A DNA stretch of 50,910 bases, taken from Candidatus Methanoperedens sp. Its GTDB lineage: Archaea > Halobacteriota > Methanosarcinia > Methanosarcinales > Methanoperedenaceae. The position numbers and the translations under genes were made by a program. The notes under the pieces were generated by a model. It was not told the DNA's origin. It searched no databases and was given only the letters and a program-made list of their open reading frames with translations. Positions 1 to 8,892 of the stretch are shown one piece after another. Location: positions 1 through 50,910 of the forward strand of contig JAPZAV010000019.1 in assembly GCA_027460465.1 (NCBI GenBank), read 5' to 3'. Numbering within the stretch: the first letter of the stretch is position 1; the number at the start of each line of letters is the position of its first letter.

Positions 1-539
1 CAAGCGCAAAGGATGATACTGGAAGGGTGGGCGTAGTTATTGATAACGGATGTCTTTTCAGAGGTGGCAAGGAGCAGGCTATCAGGAGCAGGATGCTGGA
101 AGATGATATAATTGAGAGTTTGATACTCTTGCCTGAGAAGTTATTTTATAATACCGGAGCACCGGGCGCCCTGGTATTTTTGAATAAGAATAAACCGAAT
201 GCGAGGAAGGGTAAGGTTTTATTCATCAACGCCAGCAGCGAGTTCGAGCAGCACCCTGAGGTAAGGAAGCTCAACAGGCTCGGTGAGGCTAATATACAGA
301 GGATTGCGGAGGCTTACAGGAAATTTGATGGCGGGGATGGATTTGTTCGCGCGGTTCCTCTGGATGAGATAAAGGAGAATGATTTTAACCTGAATGTTAC
401 TCTTTACGTGTTCCCGCAGGAAGAGGTAGAAGAGATTAATGTGGAGAGGGAATGGCAGGAGCTTCGCATTATAGAGGGGGAGATTGCAGGTGTGGAGGCT
501 AAAATTGAGGGATACTTGAAGGAGATTATGGCAAAATGA
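1..539 (+). CDS. hsdM: Type I restriction-modification DNA methyltransferase subunit HsdM, C-terminal part (5' truncated by window edge)
   Basis: Open from base 3 (SAKDDTGRVGVVIDNGCLFRGGKEQAIR...LILLPEKLFYNTGAPGALVFLNK), typical HsdM C-terminal half. Confidence 0.93.
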   Translation, partial: SAKDDTGRVGVVIDNGCLFRGGKEQAIRSRMLEDDIIESLILLPEKLFYNTGAPGALVFLNKNKPNARKGKVLFINASSEFEQHPEVRKLNRLGEANIQRIAEAYRKFDGGDGFVRAVPLDEIKENDFNLNVTLYVFPQEEVEEINVEREWQELRIIEGEIAGVEAKIEGYLKEIMAK

Positions 540-2098
540 GCGCCTTCAAGGATACAGAAATCGGAGAGTTACTCAAAAAAGTGAAAGAAGGAATCAGCAG
601 GGAAGGCTCCACTATTGAGTACAAGCTCTGCAAATCAGAACTCTCCAAGGACTTGTGGGAGACGATTTCGGCTTTCTCAAACGAAGGCGGTGGATTGATC
701 CTTCTTGGATATGAGAAAATCGGGGATAAGTACGTTCCAGTGAGTGTTAAGAATCCATCCAAGACGCTGGATGATTTTACTTCTCTTGTTGGACAGAAGT
801 TCAATTATTGTCCGATCATCAGGGCTGAAATATTAGAAGATGAGAGTAAACCAATAATCATAATCGATGTTAAAGAAGCGCCAAAACATCAAAAGCCAAT
901 TTATATTAAAGATGCAGGACCGATAAAAGGCGGATTCAAGCGGCTGGGTGCAACTGACATCAGATTGACAGATTCTGATATTGCGCGATATTATCAAGAG
1001 CGTTCAGGGTCAATTGATGCCCAGCTTATCCCGGGCACTAAATTAGAAGATGTTGATAAAAAAACTATTGAATCCTTCAGGAATCTTAGAAAATTAATAA
1101 AACCGGATGCTCCAGAGCTGTTGTTCAACGATTATGAGTTATTGAAAGCATATGACTTGCTTGCATCTGATGGTAATACGATAAATGCCGCAGGCTTGCT
1201 GCTTTTTGGACAGGAAAGTATTGTAAAAAGGCATTTTCCTGCAATGCGTCTTGATATTATACGAATAAAAGGAACAGAATGGGGAAAGGACAGGGATCCA
1301 TTTCTTTCCAGAGATTTGAGAGGAAATCTTTTGAACTTATGGTCTTCTGCACTTGATCTTCTTGATCGGTTCTTTCTTATTCCATTCAAATTGGATGAGA
1401 GGATGATGCGAAATGAAGAAACGGCGCATCGAAAGGCATTGAGAGAGGCGGTGACCAACCTTTTGATGCATCAGAATTATTTTCATTATAGCCCTTCGCA
1501 GGTGAGGGTCTATAACGACAGAGTGGAATTTTATAATCCGGGTTATTCTTTGAAAGACCCTGCCCAGTTTGATTCTCCAGGTTCAAAGCTTCGGAATCCA
1601 CTTATCGCTGCTGTGTTCTATGATATAGGCTGGGCAGAAGCTAAGGGAACAGGGATTAATACAACTAGAGAGGGGCTTCAAGCTGAGGGTTATCCCCCGC
1701 CGGAATATGCAAATGATATGAAGGGAGATACCTTTACCCTCATTTTAAGGTATCCTATAGAACAAGTCACCCGACAAGATACCGAACAAGTCACCGAACA
1801 TGTCGCCGAACATGTTGCAGATTTGATGGACAGGAGTGCCAGAGTTGTTGAATTTTGTAATCAGCCGCGGTCTCTTCGTGAGATCATGGGATTCCTTGGT
1901 TTGAAGCACCGTCCATCCTTTTTGGAGAGTGTCTTGAATCCACTTCTTGAGGCAGGGCTACTGAAAAGAGCAATACCTGATAAACCTAAGAGCAGATTTC
2001 AGAAATATGTTGCGGCAAAGGCGCCAGATCGGTCAACTCCGGTCAACTCTGGTCAAAAAAGGGGAAGAAATGAGCAGGGAGGGAGAAAAAATGACTGA
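536..2098 (+). CDS. AlbA_2/Schlafen-like ATP-binding, RecG-C-like putative transcriptional regulator
   Basis: EGSTIEYKLCKSELSKDLWETISAFSNEGGGLILLGYE, REAVTNLLMHQNYF and GTGINTTREGLQAEGYPPPEY motifs; VTEQVTEHV-type microrepeat common in this family; ATG overlaps the hsdM stop. Confidence 0.88.
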   Translation: MSAFKDTEIGELLKKVKEGISREGSTIEYKLCKSELSKDLWETISAFSNEGGGLILLGYEKIGDKYVPVSVKNPSKTLDDFTSLVGQKFNYCPIIRAEILEDESKPIIIIDVKEAPKHQKPIYIKDAGPIKGGFKRLGATDIRLTDSDIARYYQERSGSIDAQLIPGTKLEDVDKKTIESFRNLRKLIKPDAPELLFNDYELLKAYDLLASDGNTINAAGLLLFGQESIVKRHFPAMRLDIIRIKGTEWGKDRDPFLSRDLRGNLLNLWSSALDLLDRFFLIPFKLDERMMRNEETAHRKALREAVTNLLMHQNYFHYSPSQVRVYNDRVEFYNPGYSLKDPAQFDSPGSKLRNPLIAAVFYDIGWAEAKGTGINTTREGLQAEGYPPPEYANDMKGDTFTLILRYPIEQVTRQDTEQVTEHVAEHVADLMDRSARVVEFCNQPRSLREIMGFLGLKHRPSFLESVLNPLLEAGLLKRAIPDKPKSRFQKYVAAKAPDRSTPVNSGQKRGRNEQGGRKND

Positions 2099-2150
2099 AA
2101 TCGAAGCTATGCCGGAGGGCTGGGAGATTGTGAGGCTGGGGGCACAAAGC
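2067..2150 (+). pseudogene. hsdS 5'-end remnant (MSREGEKMTEIEAMPEGWEIVRLG)
   Basis: Matches the start of the intact HsdS at 6261 (MSMEGGGILEIGEMPEGWKALKL), then runs into the composite repeat. Confidence 0.7.
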
Positions 2151-2192
2151 GTAGCAATCCAGACTGAAAAAATACTGGCGCATATTTATCAA

Positions 2193-2640
2193 ACACGGAT
2201 GACATGGATCGGACGGATCTTCACGGATATTTTTAATCCGTGGGTATCCGCGTCATCCGCGCAATCCGTGTTCTATCGTATTCCACCAATAATTGATGAA
2301 GGTAAAAAACCGCAGATGAACGCGGATGAACGCAGATTAATTTCATCGGTTCACAGCAAAGGACGCAAAGAGCGTAAAGCAATGCAGCAGGAAACACTGC
2401 GCTCTGGAGTGATAAAAATCAGATACGGTATAAACAACGAACTCGAACGAACTGATACGAACTCAGATCATTCAGAGTTCGTACGAGTTCGCATCAGTTC
2501 TCTGCTAATGTCTATTTTGCTGTTCTCTTTGCGTCCTTGGAGCTCTTTGCGGTTGAATGCCTTTTCCACCCCGGCGCATGAGCGCGCGCCGCCTGCGCCT
2601 GCCGTTCGCCCGTGGACAAACCGCGCGGAGGGATGAATTT
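2193..2640. repeat. Composite hairpin-chain repeat, copy R1
   Basis: acacggat...atttttaatccgtg...atccgtgt hairpin (2193-2271); cgcagatgaacgcggatgaacgcag; gcaaaggacgcaaagagcg; gaactcgaacgaact...agttcgtacgagttcg hairpin; GC-rich tail ccccggcgcatgagcgcgcgccgcctgcgcctgccg...ccgcgcggaggg. Confidence 0.85.
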
Positions 2641-3734
2641 TGGCGAAGGGCAAATTACAAAAAGAGAGCAGCATGGGAGTTGAAAGAAAGGGTCAACATA
2701 AACTTAGTGAAACTGCTAAGAGAATGACGAAAGAAGCAAACTCTTCTCTCTATAACCAGATAAGGCAAATTCTACTGGATGCACAGAACACTGTAGCTCA
2801 TACGATCAATCTGGTTATGGTGCAGGCTTATTTTGAAATTGGTCGCTTGATTGTCGAGGAAGAACAACATGGTGAAACCCGTGCCGGATACGGAGAAGAA
2901 ACATTGGTGACTCTTTCCAGAAGGCTAAGAGCCGAGTTTGGCAGGGGATATTCAGTGCGCAATCTCAGAAACATGAGGACTTTTTACGTCACCTTTAAAA
3001 ATCGGCAGACACTGTCTGCCAAATTAAGCTGGTCTCATTATATTCTTCTTATGCGTCTGGATGATGAACATGCGCGGAACTTTTACTTGAAGGAATCGGA
3101 AGCAGAAAACTGGTCTGTGAGAGAACTGGACCGACAGATTAATTCCCTGCTTTTCGAGCGTCTGGCGCTTAGCCGTGATAAGGCAGAGGTAAAAGCTCTA
3201 GCTGAAAAGGGACATATCCTGGAATCTCCTCGCGATCTGGTAAAGGACCCGTATGTTCTGGAATTTCTGGGATTACAAGAGCAAGTAGTGTACACTGAGA
3301 AGGAGCTTGAGACTGCTCTCATTGATAATCTGCAAAGTTTTTTGCTTGAACTGGGAAAAGGTTTCAGTTTTGTTTCACGCCAGAAACGTATCACACTGGA
3401 TGCCGAGCACTTCTACATCGATCTTGTCTTCTACAACCGCTTGCTGCACTGCTTTGTATTGATAGATCTGAAAATCGGCAAGCTTACACATCAGGATCTG
3501 GGTCAGATGCAGATGTATGTCAATTATTATGATCGGGAAGTCAGGGGAAAGGATGAAGAACGAACGATTGGCATAATTCTCTGCCACGATAAGAAAGAGA
3601 CCATTGCTCGTTACACGCTGCCTGAGAACAATACCCAGATATTCGCTTCGAAATATAAACTGTACCTGCCCACGGAAGATGAACTCATCCGGGAGGTTGA
3701 TCAGGTAGCAAAGAGGTTGGAGGGGATGGAGTGA
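2640..3734 (+). CDS. DUF1016 family PDDEXK nuclease (YhcG-like)
   Basis: N-terminal LLDAQNTVAHTINLVMVQAYFEIGRLIVEEEQHG; C-terminal AEHFYIDLVFYNRLLHCFVLIDLKIGKLTHQDLGQMQMYVNYYDRE...GIILCHDK, typical DUF1016 plus PDDEXK core. Confidence 0.93.
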   Translation: MAKGKLQKESSMGVERKGQHKLSETAKRMTKEANSSLYNQIRQILLDAQNTVAHTINLVMVQAYFEIGRLIVEEEQHGETRAGYGEETLVTLSRRLRAEFGRGYSVRNLRNMRTFYVTFKNRQTLSAKLSWSHYILLMRLDDEHARNFYLKESEAENWSVRELDRQINSLLFERLALSRDKAEVKALAEKGHILESPRDLVKDPYVLEFLGLQEQVVYTEKELETALIDNLQSFLLELGKGFSFVSRQKRITLDAEHFYIDLVFYNRLLHCFVLIDLKIGKLTHQDLGQMQMYVNYYDREVRGKDEERTIGIILCHDKKETIARYTLPENNTQIFASKYKLYLPTEDELIREVDQVAKRLEGME

Positions 3735-3761
3735 TGATTGAGATTGGGTTTAGATGGAAAG

Positions 3762-4079
3762 AACCGCAGATAAACGCGGATGAACGCAGATACATTCCTA
3801 TAACAGGATTTGACGAAATAATCCACCACAAAGGACGCAAAGAGCGCAAAGGAGTGCAGCATGAACCTTTGCTCTCTTGTGTAACAAAAATCAGAAACGT
3901 TATAAACAACGAACTCGAACGAACTGAAAAGAACTCAGGTCATTCAGAGTTCGTGCGAGTTCGTATTAGTTCGCTGTTAATTTCCGTTTTAAGGCTTTTA
4001 TTCACCCCGGCGCATGAGCGTGCGCAGCCTGCGCCTTCCGTTCATCTGCGGACAAGCCGCGCGGGGGGATGAGCATGGA
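3762..4079. repeat. Composite hairpin-chain repeat, copy R2
   Basis: Shares ccgcagataaacgcggatgaacgcag, acaaaggacgcaaagagcgcaaag, gaactcgaacgaactg...agttcgtgcgagttcg and the GC-rich tail ccccggcgcatgagcgtgcgcagcctgcgcc...ccgcgcggggggatgagcatggagggcgg. Confidence 0.85.
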
Positions 4080-4141
4080 GGGCGGGAGGATGACGGACAT
4101 TTTTAGATTATCGGAGAAATTAAAGGTGGTGAGTTTTAAGA

Positions 4142-5188
4142 ATGTATAGACCAAAATTCATAATCACTAATAAAATCAACAATGAGCTTCTTGAAATAGA
4201 AAGAACAAGGGGTTTCCTTGACGCTGCGCAATTGAAGGGCGACTGGATAAAAGAAATGCAAAGCGCGGCGCTCATTCTTGAGGCGCATCATTCCACCCAT
4301 ATTGAGGGAACACAGCTTACACTTTCCGAAGCGCAGAAGATACTTGCGGGTAAACCTGTGAAAGGAGTAAGACCTGATGATCGGCAGGAGCTGTTGAATT
4401 ATAAAGACGCCATGAATTTTGTTTCTGAATACCTGGACAGAAAATCTGAAATCACCGAGGAGATGATCAGGGACATTCACAGGATACTTGTTAAAGATGT
4501 CAGGGGCGGGTCTCTTGAACCTGGACGCTACAGGAGGATTCAGAATTATGTGGTGAATTCCCTGACAGGGGAGATAATCTACACACCGCCTCCCTCAGAG
4601 GATGTCCCGGCGCTGATGAACGAATTCGTGGATTGGCTAAATGAGGAAAAAGATATTTCACCCATCCTGATGGCAGGAGTGGCTCAACACAGGTTCGTTG
4701 ATATCCATCCCTTTCTGGATGGTAACGGCAGGACAGCACGGGTTCTCTGCACTCTTATTCTTTATCAGAACGGCTACGACTTCAAGAGACTCTTTTCCCT
4801 GTCGGAATTCTATGATAAGAATAGACGACAGTATTACGATTCAATACAGTCGGTGAGGGAGATGGGTATGGATACGACTGTTTGGCTTGAATATTTCGTC
4901 AGGGGATTGAAGAACCAGATGCTTGAAGTCAAGAATAAAGGAGAGGTAGCAATCAGAAAGGAGGTTGTTATAGAGAGGGCTGAAATGCTTAACCTGAATG
5001 ACAGGCAGCGGAAGATTCTGATGTATTTGCTTGAGGAAAAAAGGGCATCTGTTGATGAAATCGGAAGGATGTTCGATTTCGTCAGAAGAACTATCCAGCG
5101 CGACCTCGCAAAAATGGTTGAGCTGGGTTTGATTAAGGAGGTAGCAAAAAGCAAGACTGACCCGACCAAGTACTATGAATTACTGTGA
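4142..5188 (+). CDS. Fic family protein with C-terminal winged helix
   Basis: Fic motif HRFVDIHPFLDGNGRTARVL (HxFxxxxxxxDGNGRxxR-like), N-terminal inhibitory-helix-like STHIEGTQLTL, C-terminal HTH. Confidence 0.95.
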   Translation: MYRPKFIITNKINNELLEIERTRGFLDAAQLKGDWIKEMQSAALILEAHHSTHIEGTQLTLSEAQKILAGKPVKGVRPDDRQELLNYKDAMNFVSEYLDRKSEITEEMIRDIHRILVKDVRGGSLEPGRYRRIQNYVVNSLTGEIIYTPPPSEDVPALMNEFVDWLNEEKDISPILMAGVAQHRFVDIHPFLDGNGRTARVLCTLILYQNGYDFKRLFSLSEFYDKNRRQYYDSIQSVREMGMDTTVWLEYFVRGLKNQMLEVKNKGEVAIRKEVVIERAEMLNLNDRQRKILMYLLEEKRASVDEIGRMFDFVRRTIQRDLAKMVELGLIKEVAKSKTDPTKYYELL

Positions 5189-5225
5189 CATCTACTGTGA
5201 CAATGCTGTGACATCTACTATGACA
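5184..5225. repeat. Four spaced TGTGACA-type direct repeats, about 11-12 bp period
   Basis: TGTGACA at 5184, 5196 and 5207, and TATGACA at 5219, separated by tctac/atgc/tctac. Confidence 0.8.
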
Positions 5226-5392
5226 TTGAGGATCGCATGAAAACCGAGGAGATAATGAAAGATAGCGCATATAACTACAAACTCACCAAGAGCGGCGCCC
5301 TGTCTGAGGGGTGGAAGGCGGTGAGGCTGAGGATGCAAAGAACGCAAGGCGCAGCAATCCTGCACGAAGAAGTGCTGCTACTACGACTTCGA

Positions 5393-5723
5393 ACACAGAT
5401 GACACGGATTGGATGGATTTTCACGGATATTTTTAATCCGTGGGCATCCGCGCAATCCGTGTTCCATCGTAATCCAGAAACAATTGACGACGATAAAAAA
5501 CCGCAGATAAACGCAGATGAACGCAGATACGTTTCTGTAACGTATTTCATCAAAACAACTCACCGCAAAGGACGCAAAGAGCGCAAAGCAATGCAGCAGG
5601 AATCTTTGCGTCCTTTGCGCTCTTTGCGGTTGAACGTCTTTTCTGCCCCGGCGCATGAGCGCGCGCCGCCGCAGCCAGCGCCTGCCGTTCATCTGCGATC
5701 GAGCCGCGCGGGGGGATGAGTAT
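5393..5723. repeat. Composite hairpin-chain repeat, copy R3
   Basis: Hairpin 5393-5462 (acacagatgacacggat...atttttaatccgtg...aatccgtgt), hairpin 5562-5631 (accgcaaaggacgcaaagagcgcaaag...ctttgcgtcctttgcgctctttgcggt), GC-rich tail to 5716. Confidence 0.85.
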
Positions 5724-5765
5724 GGAGGGCGGGAGGATGAGGGAAATCGGGGAGATGCTACAGCA
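5717..5765 (+). pseudogene. hsdS 5'-end remnant (MSMEGGRMREIGEM)
   Basis: Near-identical to the start of intact hsdS (MSMEGGGILEIGEM); interrupted by copy R4. Confidence 0.65.
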
Positions 5766-5785
5766 GCGACATGGCACACTGGTGC

Positions 5786-6264
5786 CACGGATCGGATGGA
5801 TTTTCACGGATATAATCAATCCGTGCGTATCCGCGTCATCCGCGCAATCCGCGTTCTATCCCATGGATAATAAACCACAGAGAGCACAGAGGACACAGAG
5901 ACAAGAATCAATTCTCTGTTCTCTCTGTGTGCTCTGTGGTGGATTGATTTTATCCATTGCAAAGGATTTTGATAAAACAACTCACCGCAAAGGACGCAAA
6001 GAGCGCGAAGCGGCGCAGCATGAACCTTTGCTCTCTTGTGTATCAAAAACCAGATACGGTATAAACAGCGAACTCCGACGAACTGAAACGAACTCCGGCT
6101 ATTCAGAGTTCGTGCGAGTTCGTATTAGCTCGCTGTTAACGTCTATTCTGTTACCTTTGCGTCCTTTGCGCTCTTTGCGGTTAAACGTCTTTTCCGCCCC
6201 GGCGCATGGGCGCGCGCTGCTTGCGCCTGCCGTTCATCCGCGATCGAGCCGCGCGGGGGGATGA
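5786..6264. repeat. Composite hairpin-chain repeat, copy R4
   Basis: Hairpins 5786-5854, 5875-5940 (ccacagagagcacagaggacacagag...ctctgttctctctgtgtgctctgtgg), 6062-6130, and the GC-rich tail immediately before the hsdS start. Confidence 0.85.
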
Positions 6265-7532
6265 GCATGGAGGGCGGAGGAATTCTGGAAATTGGAGAGA
6301 TGCCGGAGGGGTGGAAAGCCCTGAAGCTGGAGGATGTTGGAGTTTTGCAATATGGTTTTACAGCTTCTGCCAAGAACGATAATACAGGAATAAAGTTATT
6401 GAGAATAACAGACATTACTGATATTGGAATTGATTGGCCAAATGTCCCTTATTGTGATTTAAAAGATTCTGAATTTAAAAAATATGAGTTAAGCAAAGGC
6501 GATGTCTTATTTGCACGAATAGGTTCAACGACTGGTAAAACTTGTTATATTGACAGACATGTGAAAGGAGTCTTTGCATCTTATCTCATAAGATTCCGAC
6601 CTTTAGCGGATGACATAGAAACAAATTTCCTGTATTTTTATACCCAATCACGATTATATTGGTCACAAATTAATAAAAATAAGGAAGCCCATTTGAAGAA
6701 AGGAATAAATGCAAAAGTTTTGGGAAATCTCTTAATGCCTCTCCCCCCTCTCCCCGAACAGCGCCGCATCGCCGAAGTCCTGGGTACGGTGGACAGCGCC
6801 ATCCAGAAGGTGGGCGGCGCCATCGAGAGCACGGAGCGCCTGAAGAAGGGGCTGATGCAGAGGCTGCTGATGAGGGGGATAGGGCATGAGAGGTTCAAGG
6901 AGAGCGAGGTGGGGAGGGTGCCGGAGGAGTGGGAGGTGGTGAGGCTGGGGGATGTTGCAGATGATTTTGTTGGTGGAGGAACTCCTTCAACGACTAATCC
7001 AGATTATTGGAATGGAAAAATTGCTTGGATGACAAGCTCGCACATTAACGGAAGGATAGTGAATTCAGGGCAACGTCTCATCACAGAAAAAGGCTTGAAA
7101 GAAAGCTCAACTCATTTAATACCAAAGGACAATTTATTAGTTGCCACCCGTGTCGGAATAGGAAAGGCAGCAATTAATTCAATTGATGTCGCCATAAGTC
7201 AGGATTTGACAGGTGTTATAATCAAAAAAGATAAAGTAAATGCGGATTATATTTATTGGGTTTTGCTTGCCAATCTCAATAAACTAAAATCTCTGGCGCA
7301 AGGTAGCACAATAAAAGGGATATTAAAAGACGATTTAGCAAACTTGAAAATCCCCCTCCCTCCTCTCCCCGAACAGCGCCGCATCGCCGAAATCCTGAGC
7401 GCCGTTGACAGGAAGCTGGAGCTTGAGCGCAGGAGGAAGGAGAAGCTTTCGAGGGTAAAGAAGGGGCTGATGAACGAGCTGCTGACGGGGAGGAAGAGGT
7501 TAAAGGTGGAAAATGACGGAAACATTTATTAG
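6261..7532 (+). CDS. hsdS: Type I restriction enzyme specificity subunit HsdS (two target recognition domains)
   Basis: Two TRDs, each followed by PLPPLPEQRRIAE(V/I)L conserved regions; EIGEMPEGWKALKL and VGRVPEEWEVVRLGDV TRD starts. Confidence 0.96.
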   Translation: MSMEGGGILEIGEMPEGWKALKLEDVGVLQYGFTASAKNDNTGIKLLRITDITDIGIDWPNVPYCDLKDSEFKKYELSKGDVLFARIGSTTGKTCYIDRHVKGVFASYLIRFRPLADDIETNFLYFYTQSRLYWSQINKNKEAHLKKGINAKVLGNLLMPLPPLPEQRRIAEVLGTVDSAIQKVGGAIESTERLKKGLMQRLLMRGIGHERFKESEVGRVPEEWEVVRLGDVADDFVGGGTPSTTNPDYWNGKIAWMTSSHINGRIVNSGQRLITEKGLKESSTHLIPKDNLLVATRVGIGKAAINSIDVAISQDLTGVIIKKDKVNADYIYWVLLANLNKLKSLAQGSTIKGILKDDLANLKIPLPPLPEQRRIAEILSAVDRKLELERRRKEKLSRVKKGLMNELLTGRKRLKVENDGNIY

Positions 7533-7535
7533 TAA

Positions 7536-7561
7536 TGGAACAAATTTGTTACATATGGAAC
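7536..7561. promoter_or_regulatory. Operator-like palindromic element at the MNT gene start, copy 1
   Basis: tggaacaaatttgttacatatggaac; contains aacaaatttgtt and gttacatatggaac near-palindromes; repeated at 10201-10226. Confidence 0.5.
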
Positions 7562-8100
7562 TAAATATAACCAGTGAGATTCTAAATGTACTTTTTGGCG
7601 AGGAGATACATGCAAGAGCACTGGCTAAAAGGCTTGACATTAACCACATGACTGTGATGAGGAACCTTAAAGAACTCGTCCGTGAAAATGTCCTGGAATT
7701 CAGGAAGGAGGGAAGGAACAAGGTATATTTTCTGAAAAAGAACATGGAAGCAAGAAACTATGAGCTCATATCAGAATTGTATAAATTAAACAAAACATTA
7801 GAAAAATACCCTGAACTTAGAAAAACAATAAAAAATATCCAGCAAAACAAGGAAATCGGGCTTGCAATACTCTTCGGAAGCTATGCAAAAGGCACAGCGA
7901 ACAAAAATAGCGACATTGATGTATTTATTGAAACAAAAGACAGGAACCTCAAAAAGGAACTTGAGCTTCTTAATTCAAGATTGAGCGTGAAAATCGGGGA
8001 GTACGACAGGTCAAGCCCGCTTATAAAAGAGATCGAAAAAAATCATATAATAATCAAAGGAGCCGAGATATTTTATGAAAAAATCGGATTTCTTCAGTAG
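7555..8100 (+). CDS. wHTH plus MNT-type nucleotidyltransferase antitoxin
   Basis: N-terminal HTH (EEIHARALAKRLDINHMTVMRNLKELV); GLAILFGSYAKGTANKNSDIDVFIET nucleotidyltransferase motif. The track start 7513 is possible; MELNITSEIL at 7555 seems likelier. Confidence 0.9.
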   Translation: MELNITSEILNVLFGEEIHARALAKRLDINHMTVMRNLKELVRENVLEFRKEGRNKVYFLKKNMEARNYELISELYKLNKTLEKYPELRKTIKNIQQNKEIGLAILFGSYAKGTANKNSDIDVFIETKDRNLKKELELLNSRLSVKIGEYDRSSPLIKEIEKNHIIIKGAEIFYEKIGFLQ

Positions 8101-8554
8101 ATTGCAGGAAGAAGGAAAGCTCCAACTGGTCCCGCCCAGTGAAGAGATTATGACTTCCTACCTGAAAAAATCAGACAGCCACCACATATCTGCAAAACTT
8201 CTTCTAGAAAATGACCGATTGGAAGAATCGGTTTCCCTGGCTTATTACAGCATGTATTACATGCTTCTTTCTCTATTCTTCAGGGTTGGTATAAAATGCG
8301 AGAACCACTCTGCTGGAATAATTCTTCTCAAAGAATTGTTCAGCATTGATAACTCACTTATATCCTATGCCAAAAAAGAAAGAATCGATAAGCAGTACTA
8401 TGTTGATTTTAAGATAATGAAAGAAGAAGTTGAAGAATTAATCGAAGCAGCAGAGATATTCAACTCGAAAATCCTTGATTTCATTGAGAAATTGAACAGT
8501 GAAAAAATAGCAGATTTCAGAATGAAAATGGATGTTCTGCTAAAACCGGTGTAA
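8075..8554 (+). CDS. HEPN domain toxin paired with MNT
   Basis: SDSHHISAKLLLENDRLEESVSLAYYSMYYMLLSLFFRVG; overlaps the MNT gene. Confidence 0.88.
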   Translation: MKKSDFFSRLQEEGKLQLVPPSEEIMTSYLKKSDSHHISAKLLLENDRLEESVSLAYYSMYYMLLSLFFRVGIKCENHSAGIILLKELFSIDNSLISYAKKERIDKQYYVDFKIMKEEVEELIEAAEIFNSKILDFIEKLNSEKIADFRMKMDVLLKPV

Positions 8555-8557
8555 ATA

Positions 8558-8890
8558 ATGCCTCAGTTCACAGAAAAATCCTTTGTTAATATCATGTCTG
8601 GTAGAAGAGAATTGCAGCACCTAAAAGCACTGGAACGTGAACCTCAAGGTACACTGGCTTTTAGGTCTTACCTGCTAAAAAGATGTAGGGTTATACCTCA
8701 CAATAAAGCTTTTGGCGCTCTTAAGCTTAATATCCCCCTCCCCCCTCTCCCAGAACAGCGCCACATCGCCGAGATACTGAGCGCCGTTGATAGGAAGCTG
8801 GAACTTGAGCGCAGGAGGAAGGAGAAGCTTGAGAGGGTGAAGAAGGGGCTGATGAATGAACTGCTGACGGGGAGGAAGAGGGTGAATTAA
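8558..8890 (+). pseudogene. Chimeric fragment: hsdR start (MPQFTEKSFV) plus hairpin element plus hsdS 3' end
   Basis: MPQFTEKSFV matches HsdR start MPKFTEKSLV (14003); NIPLPPLPEQRHIAEILSAVDRKLELERRRKEKLERVKKGLMNELLTGRKRVN matches the HsdS C-terminus. Confidence 0.85.
8614..8677. repeat. 64-bp structured hairpin element H, copy 1
   Basis: gcagcACCTAAAAGcactggaacGTGaACCTcaAGGTaCACtggCTTTTAGGTcttacctgcta; near-identical copy at 10086-10149. Confidence 0.75.
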
Positions 8891-8892
8891 AA

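Noticed and set aside
1756-1830. Microrepeat encoding EQVTRQDTEQVTEHVAEHVAD
   Set aside because: This type of repeat is common in AlbA_2/RecG-like regulators; not specific to this locus.
2007-2636. ORF track proteins over the composite repeats (2007-2636, 3731-4072, 5237-5719, 5716-6264 and antisense ORFs 5275-5819, 5816-6046, 6143-6415)
   Set aside because: Translations are of hairpin repeats in several frames on both strands (HRKGRKER..., NPCHLC...); not credible proteins apart from the short hsdS-start remnants.
6738-6765. PLPPLPEQRRIAE proline-rich blocks as novel repeats
   Set aside because: Within the intact hsdS this is the standard conserved region; only the extra copies outside hsdS are reported.
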